A stretch of DNA of 64,000 nucleotides from Pedobacter antarcticus. Its GTDB lineage: Bacteria; Bacteroidota; Bacteroidia; Sphingobacteriales; Sphingobacteriaceae. The stretch is taken from positions 90,965 to 154,964 of the forward strand of contig NZ_FONS01000009.1 of the NCBI RefSeq assembly GCF_900112985.1, read 5' to 3'. Within the stretch, counting starts at the first letter, position 1. Each line of letters starts with the position of its first letter. The translations under genes and the position numbers were made by a program. Below, in pieces: positions 9,109 to 18,074 of the stretch. The notes under the pieces are model-generated. The model was not told the origin of the DNA. It made no database searches and saw nothing but the letters and a program-made list of their open reading frames with translations.

Positions 9109-11613
9109 TTATTGATTTATTTTGTCACGCCTTTGCATTGCGATATGCTTGATGGCGAGTTCTACATTGCCGTCCAGTTCAGCAGCAAGCTGCATCACTT
9201 CCATTTTTTCGGTTTCTTCGGTGGTGTAAGCAAGGTATTCCTCCAAACTAACTTCGGTGGCATAGACTGCCGAGTGCGTACCACCTAAGCCTATCCAAAC
9301 CTCTTTGTAAAGTCGGCTTGCATCGTTGTTCATATTGATAGAAAGTACCTGCCCTTTTTCCTTATCTGTAAGCCCCAACATCGCCTGTATATCATCGAAC
9401 TTGTTCATATACTTGCGTTGATCTAAGAGGATTTTACAGTCAGAGTTATTGATGATACTTTCTTTGACGATGGGCGATTGGATAATATCATCGACCTCTT
9501 GCGTTACGACAATCGCTTCTCCGAAGAATTTGCGAACAGTCTTAAAGAGGTACTTGATGTATTCTGCCATTCCTTCTTTGGCAATCGCTTTCCAAGCCTC
9601 TTCAATTAAGATGAGTTTGCGAATACCTTTCAGCCTACGCATCTTGTTAATGAAGACTTCCATAATGATAATGGTAACTATGGGAAAGAGGATTTTGTGG
9701 TCTTTAATCGCATCAATTTCAAATACGATAAAACGCTTACTCAACAAGTCTAACTGCTTATCAGAGTTTAACAGATAATCATACTCACCACCTTTGTAGT
9801 AGGGTTCGAGTACGTTCAGGAAATTGGCAATGTCAAAGTCTTTCTCCCTTACCTGTTTTTCTTCGAGTACCTTTCGGTAATCGCCTTTTACATACTCATA
9901 GAAGCCGTTGAATGATGGGTAAACATCTTCTTGTTTGATGCGTTCGATATAGCCTGATACAGCATTTGATAATGCTACTTCTTCTGAGCGAGTTGGTGGT
10001 TCATCATCACGTTTCCAAAGCGTCAATATCAAAGTCTTGACACTTTCACGCTTCTCAATATCGAACACGCCATCATCGGTATAGAAAGGATTAAAAGCAA
10101 TCGGATTATCTTCGGTATAGGTGAAGTAAACACCGTCTTCGCCTTTGGTTTTACCTTTGATGAGTTCGCATAATCCTTGATAAGAATTACCAGTGTCAAC
10201 AAGCAAAACGTGAGCGCCTTGTTCGTAATACTGTCGTACCATATGGTTTGTGAAGAAAGATTTACCAGAACCTGATGGACCGAGTATGAACTTATTACGA
10301 TTGGTAATAATTCCACGTTTCATCGGCAAATCTGAAATATCCAAATGGATAGGCTTCCCCGTTAATCGGTCAGCCATTTTTATCCCGAATGGCGATGGTG
10401 AATTATGGTAATTGGTTTCTTCTGTAAAAAAGCACAAAGCTGGCTCTATGAACGTGTAAAAGCTTTCCTCACTCGGAAAATCGCCAGCATTGCCCGGCAT
10501 TCCTGCCCAATACAAAGTAGCTACGTCTGTAGTGTTATGACGTGGCTTGCATTCCATTAAAGCCAAAGCACTACCGCAATCATTCTTCAACTGTTTCAGT
10601 TCAGTAGGGTCTTCCGACCACGCCATAATGTTGAAGTGTGCCCTTACGGAAGATAGACCAAACGAATGTGCTTCATTGAGGTACTTTTCTATCCACTCTT
10701 TGTTGATTTGGTTGGCACGGCTGTAACGAGCCAGTGAGTGCATATTCCTTGCGGACTTCTCAAACTTTTGTAGATTGGCTTCGCTGTTATCCAAAAATAA
10801 ATATTGGTTGTAAATGTGGTTGCAGTTTAACAACAAGCCCACAGGTGCGGCGAATGACAAACGGCAATCGCTACGGTCGGTAGATAGCTTTTCAAAACGG
10901 GTATCAGCCGATACCGTTCCGGGTAAATCGTCAGTATCGGATAAAGTGTGCAGGCTCAACCTTTTGTTCCCGATACGGACTTCTTCTGTTCCGAGTGCGA
11001 TGTCCTGCATCGGTGTTCCGGCTTCCCTCGAAAGGGTAAGGTACTGTTCCAGCAATCCCTGTTTTTCGTCCGTACCGATAATATCTTCTTCGGTCAGGCG
11101 TTTTAGGGTTACAAAACCGCTATCGTTTACGATACGTTCAAACTGTGCCACCGCTTCCATAAAACGGTGTATCGTTTCCTTGTTCCTGATTTCCTTTGGT
11201 ATTATTGAACCTTTGCAAAGTGATGAAAAATTACTTTGCAAACGCATACGCTCTTTGGTTGTCTTGGTTAAAAAGAGATAGCAGTAATGATTTAAAAACG
11301 GTCGCTCATTGAAATGGCGTTGATAAGATTTAGCCAAAAAACTCTGGTCTTCTATTGCCAAATCGGGAGCGTAACTTTCTTTGATGTACCAATCCTGTTT
11401 GTGGATGATCGTAAAATCCGGCAAAGTCTTGATAGCTTTGTGCCAGGCGGAATGAATGGCCTCATATTCCGCAGAGGCTACCGTAAATAGTTCCGGTAAA
11501 CGCACTTCAAAACAGGCGGTAATGTCTGCATCTTTGGAAAGAATGCAGTTGTTTTCTACTGCCAGCAAAGGAAACTTGCTTTCCAATGTGGTGGTCTTTG
11601 CTACATTTCTCAT
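9109..11613 (-). CDS. traG: TraG, VirB4-type conjugation ATPase
   Basis: An 834-residue ATPase that powers the secretion channel at the inner membrane. The C-terminal half carries a Walker A motif GPSGSGKS near residues 444-451, and a Walker B-like LILIEEAWK near 665-673 that ends the hydrophobic strand with two acidic residues. The N-terminal half is the family's less conserved domain. Its ATG overlaps the traF stop by 4 bp (ATGA), indicating translational coupling. Length is typical. This is distinct from the VirD4-type protein at 21.6 kb, which in other systems is also called TraG. Confidence 0.92.
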   Translation of the reverse strand: MRNVAKTTTLESKFPLLAVENNCILSKDADITACFEVRLPELFTVASAEYEAIHSAWHKAIKTLPDFTIIHKQDWYIKESYAPDLAIEDQSFLAKSYQRHFNERPFLNHYCYLFLTKTTKERMRLQSNFSSLCKGSIIPKEIRNKETIHRFMEAVAQFERIVNDSGFVTLKRLTEEDIIGTDEKQGLLEQYLTLSREAGTPMQDIALGTEEVRIGNKRLSLHTLSDTDDLPGTVSADTRFEKLSTDRSDCRLSFAAPVGLLLNCNHIYNQYLFLDNSEANLQKFEKSARNMHSLARYSRANQINKEWIEKYLNEAHSFGLSSVRAHFNIMAWSEDPTELKQLKNDCGSALALMECKPRHNTTDVATLYWAGMPGNAGDFPSEESFYTFIEPALCFFTEETNYHNSPSPFGIKMADRLTGKPIHLDISDLPMKRGIITNRNKFILGPSGSGKSFFTNHMVRQYYEQGAHVLLVDTGNSYQGLCELIKGKTKGEDGVYFTYTEDNPIAFNPFYTDDGVFDIEKRESVKTLILTLWKRDDEPPTRSEEVALSNAVSGYIERIKQEDVYPSFNGFYEYVKGDYRKVLEEKQVREKDFDIANFLNVLEPYYKGGEYDYLLNSDKQLDLLSKRFIVFEIDAIKDHKILFPIVTIIIMEVFINKMRRLKGIRKLILIEEAWKAIAKEGMAEYIKYLFKTVRKFFGEAIVVTQEVDDIIQSPIVKESIINNSDCKILLDQRKYMNKFDDIQAMLGLTDKEKGQVLSINMNNDASRLYKEVWIGLGGTHSAVYATEVSLEEYLAYTTEETEKMEVMQLAAELDGNVELAIKHIAMQRRDKINQ

Positions 11614-11942
11614 ACGGCATTCTGTTTAGAAGTGAATTTTAAATAGCGGTGTACAGGCTTGCGACAGATGATGTAACGGGGATGCCGTTTATTGGCGGTT
11701 ATCTTCATCAATCCGTGTTCGCCATATTTCCTATTCAGTGAAAAGGTTTGCCATACAATGAGCGAAGCTCCGCCTGCTCCGAGGAACAGGCAGATGTAAG
11801 AGTTTACGCCTGCCATATACAGTATCATCACGAGGATAAGCGTACCGAGCAGCCCACCTGCGAAAATGAATAGGTATTGTGCTTTCAACCCTTTAAATTC
11901 TACCGTCCTGCCAATGCCTTTGTTTATGTTGTAACTGTTCAT
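11610..11942 (-). CDS. traF: Conjugative transposon protein TraF (DUF4133)
   Basis: A 110-residue protein with two adjacent membrane helices (about residues 22-60), as in TraF/DUF4133, a VirB3-like inner-membrane component. The frame is open further upstream to 12005, but an ATG at 11942 gives the family's N-terminus (MNSYNINKGIGR) and leaves 11 bp after traE, so I chose it. The stop codon overlaps the traG start. Confidence 0.85.
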   Translation of the reverse strand: MNSYNINKGIGRTVEFKGLKAQYLFIFAGGLLGTLILVMILYMAGVNSYICLFLGAGGASLIVWQTFSLNRKYGEHGLMKITANKRHPRYIICRKPVHRYLKFTSKQNAV

Positions 11943-11953
11943 AAAGCAAAGGA

Positions 11954-12259
11954 TTAAAGGAAGAATGAACGCAGGATGGTAGCCGCCACGATTAAGAAGA
12001 TACACGCACCGAACCAGCTCGCCGCAGTTTTCGATGTGTCGGGGTCGCCCGAACTGAATTTGTTGTACACCTTAACGCCTCCTATGAGCCCAACCACCGC
12101 ACCGATGGCGTAGATTAATTGGGTTGCGGGGTCGAAATAGCTTGTTACCATTTGGGTAGCTTCGTTGATACCGGCCGAACCGTTTCCCTGTGCGAACGCA
12201 TAAATTCCTGACAGCATAGCTACGGCTGCCAGCAAAACTTTTTTTCTCTGTTTTTCCAT
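11954..12259 (-). CDS. traE: Conjugative transposon protein TraE (DUF4134)
   Basis: A 101-residue protein with an N-terminal signal or membrane segment (residues 8-24) and two further helices (about 44-65 and 80-100). This fits TraE/DUF4134, a VirB2 pilin-like subunit. It is the first gene of the mating-pore operon. Its upstream region holds the decamer array and a candidate -7 box described separately. Confidence 0.85.
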   Translation of the reverse strand: MEKQRKKVLLAAVAMLSGIYAFAQGNGSAGINEATQMVTSYFDPATQLIYAIGAVVGLIGGVKVYNKFSSGDPDTSKTAASWFGACIFLIVAATILRSFFL

Positions 12260-12314
12260 AATTGAAACACATTAATTTGTTACTGTTTATCCCGCACCTT
12301 GCGGGCTTTCAAGA

Positions 12315-12390
12315 CAAAGATGTTTCAGAAATGAAGGCGTTATAACAAAGTGGCAGTCAGTGGAATTGTTTGGCGGTGAGTGGCGTTATA
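12315..12390 (-). promoter_or_regulatory. tra-operon promoter with 4x10-bp TGGC array
   Basis: Four tandem 10-bp units occupy 12351-12390 on the plus strand, each beginning TGGC or TGGA (first unit TGGCAGTCAG). They point away from traE. A -7-like box CATCTTTG (5 of 6 matches to TAnnTTTG) lies at 12322-12315 on the minus strand. The gap between box and array is 28 nt, the same as at four other operons here. The array takes the place where a -33 element and activator site would be. Confidence 0.7.
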
Positions 12391-12420
12391 GAGATGGAAA
12401 AAAGAGGATATATATATTTA

Positions 12421-12447
12421 TTGGACAATGTTTATTTACTATCTTCG
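12421..12447 (+). promoter_or_regulatory. Putative promoter of the TonB/CDF metal cassette
   Basis: TTGG at 12421-12424 and TATCTTCG at 12440-12447 resemble the Bacteroidota -33 and -7 (TAnnTTTG) elements. The -7 box ends only 4 bp before the ATG at 12452, so the mRNA would be almost or fully leaderless. Confidence 0.5.
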
Positions 12448-12451
12448 CAAA

Positions 12452-12763
12452 ATGAAATTTATATCTTTAATATTAGCCGTTTATGTATTGCTGTTATCAG
12501 CAGTACCGACTTTTATTGAGGATAAATGTATGCAGGAGCATACAACCGAGCAAGGACAAAACGGACAGGAAGACCAAGATTGCAATAAGGGTTGTTGTTC
12601 GCCTTTTTTTAGCTGTAATACCTGTACGGGATTTGTTTTAATTACTTTTCATTTTTCGGTTACACATTCAGTAAAAGAACCCCAAAGAAAATTAGGAACA
12701 ATGCCAACACCGCCTGTTTCTGATTTTCCCTTTTCCGTTTGGCATCCCCCACAGCTTGTTTAA
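12452..12763 (+). CDS. Cys-rich small exported protein (DUF6660-like)
   Basis: A 103-residue protein. I chose the ATG at 12452 (MKFISLIL) because it gives a clean signal peptide; the frame opens slightly earlier. The mature part has a Cys cluster (C-x3-CC and C-x2-C, around residues 47-60) and ends WHPPQLV. Small proteins of this kind precede metal TonB receptors in Bacteroidota and probably bind metal in the periplasm (inference). Two others in this window (27252 and 36301) have a related design. Confidence 0.65.
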   Translation: MKFISLILAVYVLLLSAVPTFIEDKCMQEHTTEQGQNGQEDQDCNKGCCSPFFSCNTCTGFVLITFHFSVTHSVKEPQRKLGTMPTPPVSDFPFSVWHPPQLV

Positions 12764-12848
12764 TATGTAGTGCCTTCAGCACAGTTTATTACCTGCGGTG
12801 CATAGCACCGCTATCATTCATTTATTCATATTAAGCATCATTTTTACA

Positions 12849-15020
12849 ATGAAAAAAATACTCATTTTGTCATTTTTTATGGCACTAAACCTTTGTGTAT
12901 ATGCACAAAATACGTTCAAAGCTGTAATTAAAGACAGTGAAAAAAAAGAGCTTTTAATGGGCGTAACCGCACAGGTTACGGGAACTACAATCGCAACAAC
13001 TTCAGATGAAAACGGACAAATCATATTAACAGGTATTCCAAACGGTTTGCAGGAAATTCAATTTAGTTATGTTGGTTTTGCCCAACGTACCGACAGCTTT
13101 AATTTTCCGTTAAAAGATACAACCCCGATTGAAATCCTACTTTCTGAACAATCGGAAGATTTGGAAGAAATCGTTATTTCATCAACAAGAAGTACAAGAA
13201 CTATCCAAAATATCCCTACAAGAATTGAATTTATCGGAGGTGAAGAATTGGACGAAAAAGGCAATATGAAAGCAGGGGATATTCGTATGCTTTTGAGTGA
13301 GAGTACAGGTATTCATGTACAAACTACATCGCCCACAAGTGCCAACGCAAGTATTCGTATTCAAGGGCTTGACGGACGATATACGCAAATCTTAAAAGAC
13401 GGTTTCCCGATTTATTCGGGTGCTTCAAGTGGGTTAGGTTTGTTGCAAATCCCACCCCTTGACTTAAAGCAGGTGGAAGTTATCAAAGGTTCAACTTCCA
13501 CGCTGTATGGTGGTGGAGCAATAGCAGGTCTGGTCAATCTGATTTCCAAAACACCAACGGAAGAAAGGGATTTACGCTTTCATTTAAACGGAACATCAGG
13601 CAGAGGTTTAGACATCAACGGTTTTTACGGACAGAAGTTTAAGAAAATCGGAACGACAATATTTGCTTCGCATAATCGCAACGGAGCTTACGACCCTGCA
13701 AAAATCGGGCTTTCTGCAATTCCCCAATTTGAAAGGTATGTACTGAACCCTAAATTATTTGTTTACTTCAATGATAAAACAAAAATGAACTTTGGTATTA
13801 ACACCACCATTGAAAACCGTTTGGGTGGCGATATGCTCTACATCAAAGGCAAAGGAGATAACACCCATCAATATTTTGAAGAAAACAAAACACAGCGTTA
13901 TTCCACTCAATTTGTTTTTGACCATACTGTAAACGAAAACAGTTTTGTACAATTCAAAAACAGCGTAAGTTATTTTAACCGCAATACGGCTATTCCGAAT
14001 TACGAATTTGAGGGAACGCAGACCGCTACTTTTACGGAAGCAAGCTATACGCACAGCAAAGAAAAATCGGAATGGGTAACAGGCGTTAATATTTGGACTG
14101 ATAATTTTAAAGAAAAACAGATTACTGCATTTCCGTTGAGGGATTATACTCATACCACATTCGGGGCTTTCGTTCAAAATTCTTTTAAGGCTACCGATTG
14201 GCTTCAATTGGAAGCAGGTTTAAGGACGGATTATGTGATTGATTATGGAGCTGTTTTTTTGCCAAGAGTATCGGCATTGTTTAAGATTGCAAATGGATTG
14301 ACTTCACGTGTCGGGGGCGGATTTGGCTACAAAACACCAACCATTTTTACCGAAGAAAGCGAACGCATACAATATCAAAACGTAATGCCTATTAACGATA
14401 AAACCAATAAATTAGAAAGGAGCTACGGAGCAAATGCAGACATCAACTACCGTACTAATATAGGCGATGATTGGACATTCAGCATAAACCAATTGTTTTT
14501 TTATACTTATCTGGATAATCCTTTGTTGCTTCAAAATCCATCTGCTAATCTTTATCAGTTCATCAATTCATCGGGCTACATTCATACTAAAGGAACAGAA
14601 ACCAACGTAAAAATAGGATATGATGATTTGAAACTGTTTCTGGGCTACACCTTTACCGATACCCGATTGATTGAAAACGGAACAACTACCGAAAATCCAT
14701 TAACCCCAAAACACCGTATTAACTCTGTACTGATGTATGAAATTGAGGATAAATGGAAGATTGGTTTAGAAGCCTATTATTTCAGTCCGCAAAAGCTCAA
14801 TGACGGAACAATAGGAAACGATTATTGGACCTGTGGCTTTATGGCTGAAAAGATTTGGGAAAGATTTTCTTTATATATCAACTTTGAAAACTTCCTTGAT
14901 ACAAGACAGACACGTTTTGATAACATTTATACAGGTACTATAACCAACCCTGTTTTTAAAGATATTTATTCACCATTGGACGGATTTGTAATTAACGGAG
15001 GAATAAAATTTAAACTTTAA
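12849..15020 (+). CDS. TonB-dependent outer-membrane receptor
   Basis: A 723-residue receptor. It has a signal peptide (MKKILIL.. to YAQ), a carboxypeptidase-like regulatory domain (about residues 22-100), a plug domain with QVEVIKGSTSTLYGGGAIAG (about 210-230), and a C-terminal beta-barrel ending in KFKL. I chose the ATG at 12849 because it starts the signal peptide; an in-frame ATG at 12798 only adds an unlikely extension. The CDF gene begins 3 bp later, so the pair is one operon. The substrate is not visible; a metal or metal chelate is likely from context. Confidence 0.85.
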   Translation: MKKILILSFFMALNLCVYAQNTFKAVIKDSEKKELLMGVTAQVTGTTIATTSDENGQIILTGIPNGLQEIQFSYVGFAQRTDSFNFPLKDTTPIEILLSEQSEDLEEIVISSTRSTRTIQNIPTRIEFIGGEELDEKGNMKAGDIRMLLSESTGIHVQTTSPTSANASIRIQGLDGRYTQILKDGFPIYSGASSGLGLLQIPPLDLKQVEVIKGSTSTLYGGGAIAGLVNLISKTPTEERDLRFHLNGTSGRGLDINGFYGQKFKKIGTTIFASHNRNGAYDPAKIGLSAIPQFERYVLNPKLFVYFNDKTKMNFGINTTIENRLGGDMLYIKGKGDNTHQYFEENKTQRYSTQFVFDHTVNENSFVQFKNSVSYFNRNTAIPNYEFEGTQTATFTEASYTHSKEKSEWVTGVNIWTDNFKEKQITAFPLRDYTHTTFGAFVQNSFKATDWLQLEAGLRTDYVIDYGAVFLPRVSALFKIANGLTSRVGGGFGYKTPTIFTEESERIQYQNVMPINDKTNKLERSYGANADINYRTNIGDDWTFSINQLFFYTYLDNPLLLQNPSANLYQFINSSGYIHTKGTETNVKIGYDDLKLFLGYTFTDTRLIENGTTTENPLTPKHRINSVLMYEIEDKWKIGLEAYYFSPQKLNDGTIGNDYWTCGFMAEKIWERFSLYINFENFLDTRQTRFDNIYTGTITNPVFKDIYSPLDGFVINGGIKFKL

Positions 15021-15023
15021 AAG

Positions 15024-15818
15024 ATGAACAAAACAATATTCAATATTACAAAAATGGATTGCCCAAGTGAGGAGCAGTTAATCCGTATGAAACTGCAAAA
15101 CTTTGATACGGTAAAATCATTAGAGTTTGATATTCCAAACAGAAAGCTGAACGTTTATCACAATGGAAATCCCGACCCGATTTTAACGGCTTTGGGAACA
15201 CTAAACCTGAATACTACATTGATTTCAACTGAAGAAAGCAATGCAATTTTTGAAACAGATACAAATAATAACCAACGGAAACTACTTTGGACTGTACTGA
15301 TTATTAATTTCGTTTTCTTTGGATTGGAAATGGTGTTTGGCATTTTTTCCAATTCAATGGGTTTGGTAGCTGATAGTTTGGATATGCTTGCGGACAGTAT
15401 CGTTTATGCTTTGGCTTTATTCGCTGTGGGTGGAACAATAGCAAGGAAAAACAACATCGCCAAATTTGCAGGGTACTTTCAAATCCTATTGGCTGTTATT
15501 GGTTTTGTTGAAGTTATCAGGCGTTTTTTAGGCTTTGAAAAAATGCCCGATTTTCAAACTATGATTATCGTTTCTGTTTTGGCACTAATGGCAAATATAT
15601 TTTGTCTTTACCTGTTGCAAAAGAACAAAAGCAAAGAAGCCCACATACAGGCAACTATGATTTTTACATCAAACGATGTTATTATCAATTCGGGTGTTAT
15701 CGTTGCAGGGCTTTTGGTTCATTGGCTCAATTCAAGCTATCCCGATTTGATTATCGGAGCAATTGTATTCTTAGTTGTGGCAAGGGGGGCATACAGAATA
15801 TTGAAGTTGGCGAAATGA
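15024..15818 (+). CDS. Cation diffusion facilitator (CDF) with HMA-like head
   Basis: A 264-residue inner-membrane transporter. Residues 1-75 form a degenerate HMA-like domain in which the second Cys of the usual CxxC is replaced (KMDCPSEEQ). Residues 88-264 give about six helices. The transport site in helix 2 is D120-x3-D124 (DSLDMLADS), and helix 5 has D218-x3-N222 instead of H/D-x3-D. The protein should export a divalent cation such as Zn, Co or Cd by proton exchange; the specific metal cannot be read. It ends the cassette and is followed by a strong terminator. Confidence 0.8.
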   Translation: MNKTIFNITKMDCPSEEQLIRMKLQNFDTVKSLEFDIPNRKLNVYHNGNPDPILTALGTLNLNTTLISTEESNAIFETDTNNNQRKLLWTVLIINFVFFGLEMVFGIFSNSMGLVADSLDMLADSIVYALALFAVGGTIARKNNIAKFAGYFQILLAVIGFVEVIRRFLGFEKMPDFQTMIIVSVLALMANIFCLYLLQKNKSKEAHIQATMIFTSNDVIINSGVIVAGLLVHWLNSSYPDLIIGAIVFLVVARGAYRILKLAK

Positions 15819-15830
15819 GTGAGAAAAAAT

Positions 15831-15859
15831 TGAGCCTGAAAAACTAAATTTCAGGCTCA
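15831..15859. terminator. Bidirectional terminator between CDF gene and traD
   Basis: A perfect 11-bp stem (15831-15841 with 15849-15859, 7-nt loop AACTAAA) followed by T-rich sequence lies between the convergent CDF and traD genes. Confidence 0.85.
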
Positions 15860-15878
15860 TTTAAAATCTTCTATTTTT

Positions 15879-16514
15879 TTACACAAACTCCCCAATGTCA
15901 AAATCACTCAAATCACTTTTCCGCAAAGTGGAAGAACCGGCTTCCGTTTCAGATGAAAGGGTGCTATCCAAAAGCTCGGCTATTTTTCGGGAAGCATCTT
16001 CCATAGAATTTTCCAATAGGTTGAATAACTCAGTCCCCTGTATTTTTTGCACTATCGCTATCGCTGTTTCCTTTTGGGCTGGTTCCAATTCTTCTTTTTG
16101 GAGCAACACCCCCACGGAGCTTAGTTCGTCATAGGTAACCCCTTGGGCAAAACCGTTATCACCACCAGACATTCCGTACCTGTTCCATTCTTCTTCCTCT
16201 TCCTCCAAATCAGGCATATTTCTGAAAACTTCGTCCAGCTCTTCCTGCGGAATTTGAGCACTTACGTTTTCATTTTCGTCGTATTCAATGTCTAAATTAG
16301 CAGGGTTTATCTCCGGTTCCTCAATTTGGCGTTCATTGGCAGTGTTTGGCACTGAAAGGCGTTCTACAGGTTTGGGTTGCCCCATAATATCGGGCAGGTT
16401 CGGATTGACTTTCTTCTGCGGAGGTTCTTGTTTTGACCTTTTATGAATGACAATCTTATCTTGTAAAAGCAGGACAATGACTATCAGCAGGCATATCACA
16501 ATTACTATTTCCAT
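15879..16514 (-). CDS. traD: Conjugal transfer protein TraD
   Basis: A 211-residue protein with an N-terminal membrane helix (residues 2-17), a Pro- and Glu-rich linker (about 30-115) and a helical C-terminal part, as in TraD of Bacteroidota ICEs. It is the last gene of traA-D, 2 bp after the DUF3408 gene. A four-unit TGGC decamer array lies inside its coding sequence at 16327-16366 (see findings). The metal cassette separates it from traE, which normally follows directly. Confidence 0.8.
   Translation of the reverse strand: MEIVIVICLLIVIVLLLQDKIVIHKRSKQEPPQKKVNPNLPDIMGQPKPVERLSVPNTANERQIEEPEINPANLDIEYDENENVSAQIPQEELDEVFRNMPDLEEEEEEWNRYGMSGGDNGFAQGVTYDELSSVGVLLQKEELEPAQKETAIAIVQKIQGTELFNLLENSMEDASRKIAELLDSTLSSETEAGSSTLRKSDLSDFDIGEFV
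16327..16366 (+). repeat. Intragenic 4x10-bp TGGC array in traD
   Basis: Four contiguous 10-bp units (three start TGGC, one AGGC; the second is exactly TGGCAGTGTT) lie inside traD. They point opposite to the gene, as the promoter arrays do. No -7-like box is found 28 nt away, so this copy seems to be a binding site without its own promoter. Confidence 0.6.
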
Positions 16515-16516
16515 AG

Positions 16517-16921
16517 CTACAAAATGGGTTTAAAATGGTCGTTGAAATAATCTGTAATATCTTCCCCGAACTCCTTGAAGTGGTGGTCAAGAATATTGTC
16601 AATGTATGAGTAGAGCGTTGTTCTTTCCTCCCTTGTTAATTGTACAATACGCAGCAATCTTTCGTGGTATTCAGGGCGTATGTAAACGACCTTGCCGTTA
16701 CGACCGGACGGAAACCGATTGACCAAAAACGTTTCCTCATAGTCCGCTTTCTTTGATAAACTGTTACGGGCTTTTTCCCTGGGCTTGTTTTCTTTTGGTA
16801 CGTCCTGCTTTTTGTTAATGGTCGGTGGAGCAACAGGCTCATCGCCGCTTATGACGTTCATAAGGTATTCCTCATCAACATTGGGCTTTTCAAAATCGTT
16901 GTTTTTGTTATCTGAACTCAT
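16517..16921 (-). CDS. DUF3408 protein (TraB/TraC-like)
   Basis: A 134-residue protein with a disordered, Lys/Pro/Glu-rich first half and a helical C-terminal DUF3408 domain (about residues 65-134; YIRPEYHERL, then DNILDHHFKEF). DUF3408 proteins accompany the ParA-like TraA in CTnDOT-type elements. The fold predicted for such regions is ribbon-helix-helix-like, suggesting a ParB-like DNA-binding partner of TraA (inference). It lies 12 bp after traA. Confidence 0.8.
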   Translation of the reverse strand: MSSDNKNNDFEKPNVDEEYLMNVISGDEPVAPPTINKKQDVPKENKPREKARNSLSKKADYEETFLVNRFPSGRNGKVVYIRPEYHERLLRIVQLTREERTTLYSYIDNILDHHFKEFGEDITDYFNDHFKPIL

Positions 16922-16933
16922 AGTTTAATGCTT

Positions 16934-17701
16934 TTATAGATGAGTGATTTTTAAAAATTCCTCGACAAACAAATCCATTTTGGTTGCTTTCATTAACTGT
17001 GGTTCGGCAGGCAGCAAACTTGACCGGAATACATAACTACCTGTATCGTCTGTTTCCTTTCGGAAACGCTTGCTATCCATTATTCTTGTTTCCATTATAG
17101 GCAGGTTGAGTTCTTTGATGACACTTTGATACGCATCATACAAACCTGTTTTTTCCCTGCCGTCCACTTGGTTCCAAAACAGCCACATCTCTTGTTCGGG
17201 ATTGCCCTCGTCCGTTTGGGGAAGTCCGAGAAAGGCTTTGGTAAAGCCCAATGTACTTTCCACTACCAAACGGTCGGCAGTAATGGGCGAAAAGATAAAG
17301 TCCATTTTTTTTAAGGTAGTCAGTACGCCTTTGGTATTGGCAGTTCCCGGCAGGTCGAAGAAAATAACATCCGGTACAACCACCGACTGGCTTCTGTATT
17401 CCGATGCTTTCTCCAAAGCTGTTTCAGCTTTGCATTTAATAATCGGGTATGCTTTTTTGTTGATGGCTTGAAACTGCTTCATTGCCGCTTTTTTATGGTA
17501 GCCGTTCTGCATTATGGTTCTCTTATCCCGTTCACGCATATTGGTCAGGCTGTGTTGCGGAAAGTCGCAGTCCATCACCAGCACATTAAAACCCAAACGG
17601 TAGTGAAGTACACTTGCCAGCAAAGTGGTCATTGTAGATTTTCCCACACCGCCTTTTTGGGTGGAGAAGCTGATTTTTAAAGTTTTCTTTGTTGTTTCCA
17701 T
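16934..17701 (-). CDS. traA: TraA, ParA-family ATPase
   Basis: A 255-residue ParA/MinD-type ATPase. It has the deviant Walker A motif KGGVGKST (residues 16-23), the second block DCDFP (about 44-48) and DVIFFDLPG (about 111-119). Such proteins position or partition DNA, and in Bacteroidota ICEs the gene heads the traA-D operon. A 374-bp leader separates it from its candidate promoter at 18039. Confidence 0.88.
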   Translation of the reverse strand: METTKKTLKISFSTQKGGVGKSTMTTLLASVLHYRLGFNVLVMDCDFPQHSLTNMRERDKRTIMQNGYHKKAAMKQFQAINKKAYPIIKCKAETALEKASEYRSQSVVVPDVIFFDLPGTANTKGVLTTLKKMDFIFSPITADRLVVESTLGFTKAFLGLPQTDEGNPEQEMWLFWNQVDGREKTGLYDAYQSVIKELNLPIMETRIMDSKRFRKETDDTGSYVFRSSLLPAEPQLMKATKMDLFVEEFLKITHL

Positions 17702-18074
17702 TATTTAAAAATTTATTGTTACACACTTTATTTGTTTTGCAGGATTGAATATTGGTTTATCTGATTATTACCTCATTCCTATATTCCTGCATTCCCTTTT
17801 GGGTACTTTCCTGCACAGGTATCTGCTTTCATTTTTGCCTTGTCAGGTACATTCTTTGGCAAGTGGCAAACCTTGCAACAGGTAAATTGCTTTACCGCTT
17901 TTATGCTTTTATGCTTTTACACTTTTATTGTTTTATGCTTTTAAAACCTTATGCTTTTATTCCAAACTGCCTGTTTACAAACCTTATTTTCTTCTTTGTT
18001 TAGATACATTTTTTACTACCTGCACTAAAATTATACGGCAAATAAAGCGATTGATTTGCCCTCTGATTGCGGTG
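17702..18074. other. AT-rich leader and 9-bp repeats upstream of traA
   Basis: No convincing gene was seen in this 373-bp stretch. Between about 17896 and 17962 the T-rich unit TATGCTTTT recurs in an imperfect 9-bp tandem pattern (six to seven copies). If traA is transcribed from the array promoter at 18039, most of this stretch would be a long untranslated leader. The alternative is an origin-type AT-rich region next to the candidate oriT. Confidence 0.5.

Noticed and set aside
10814..11281. 155-codon frame opposite traG
   Set aside because: Shadow of the traG N-terminal half, with no start or family features.
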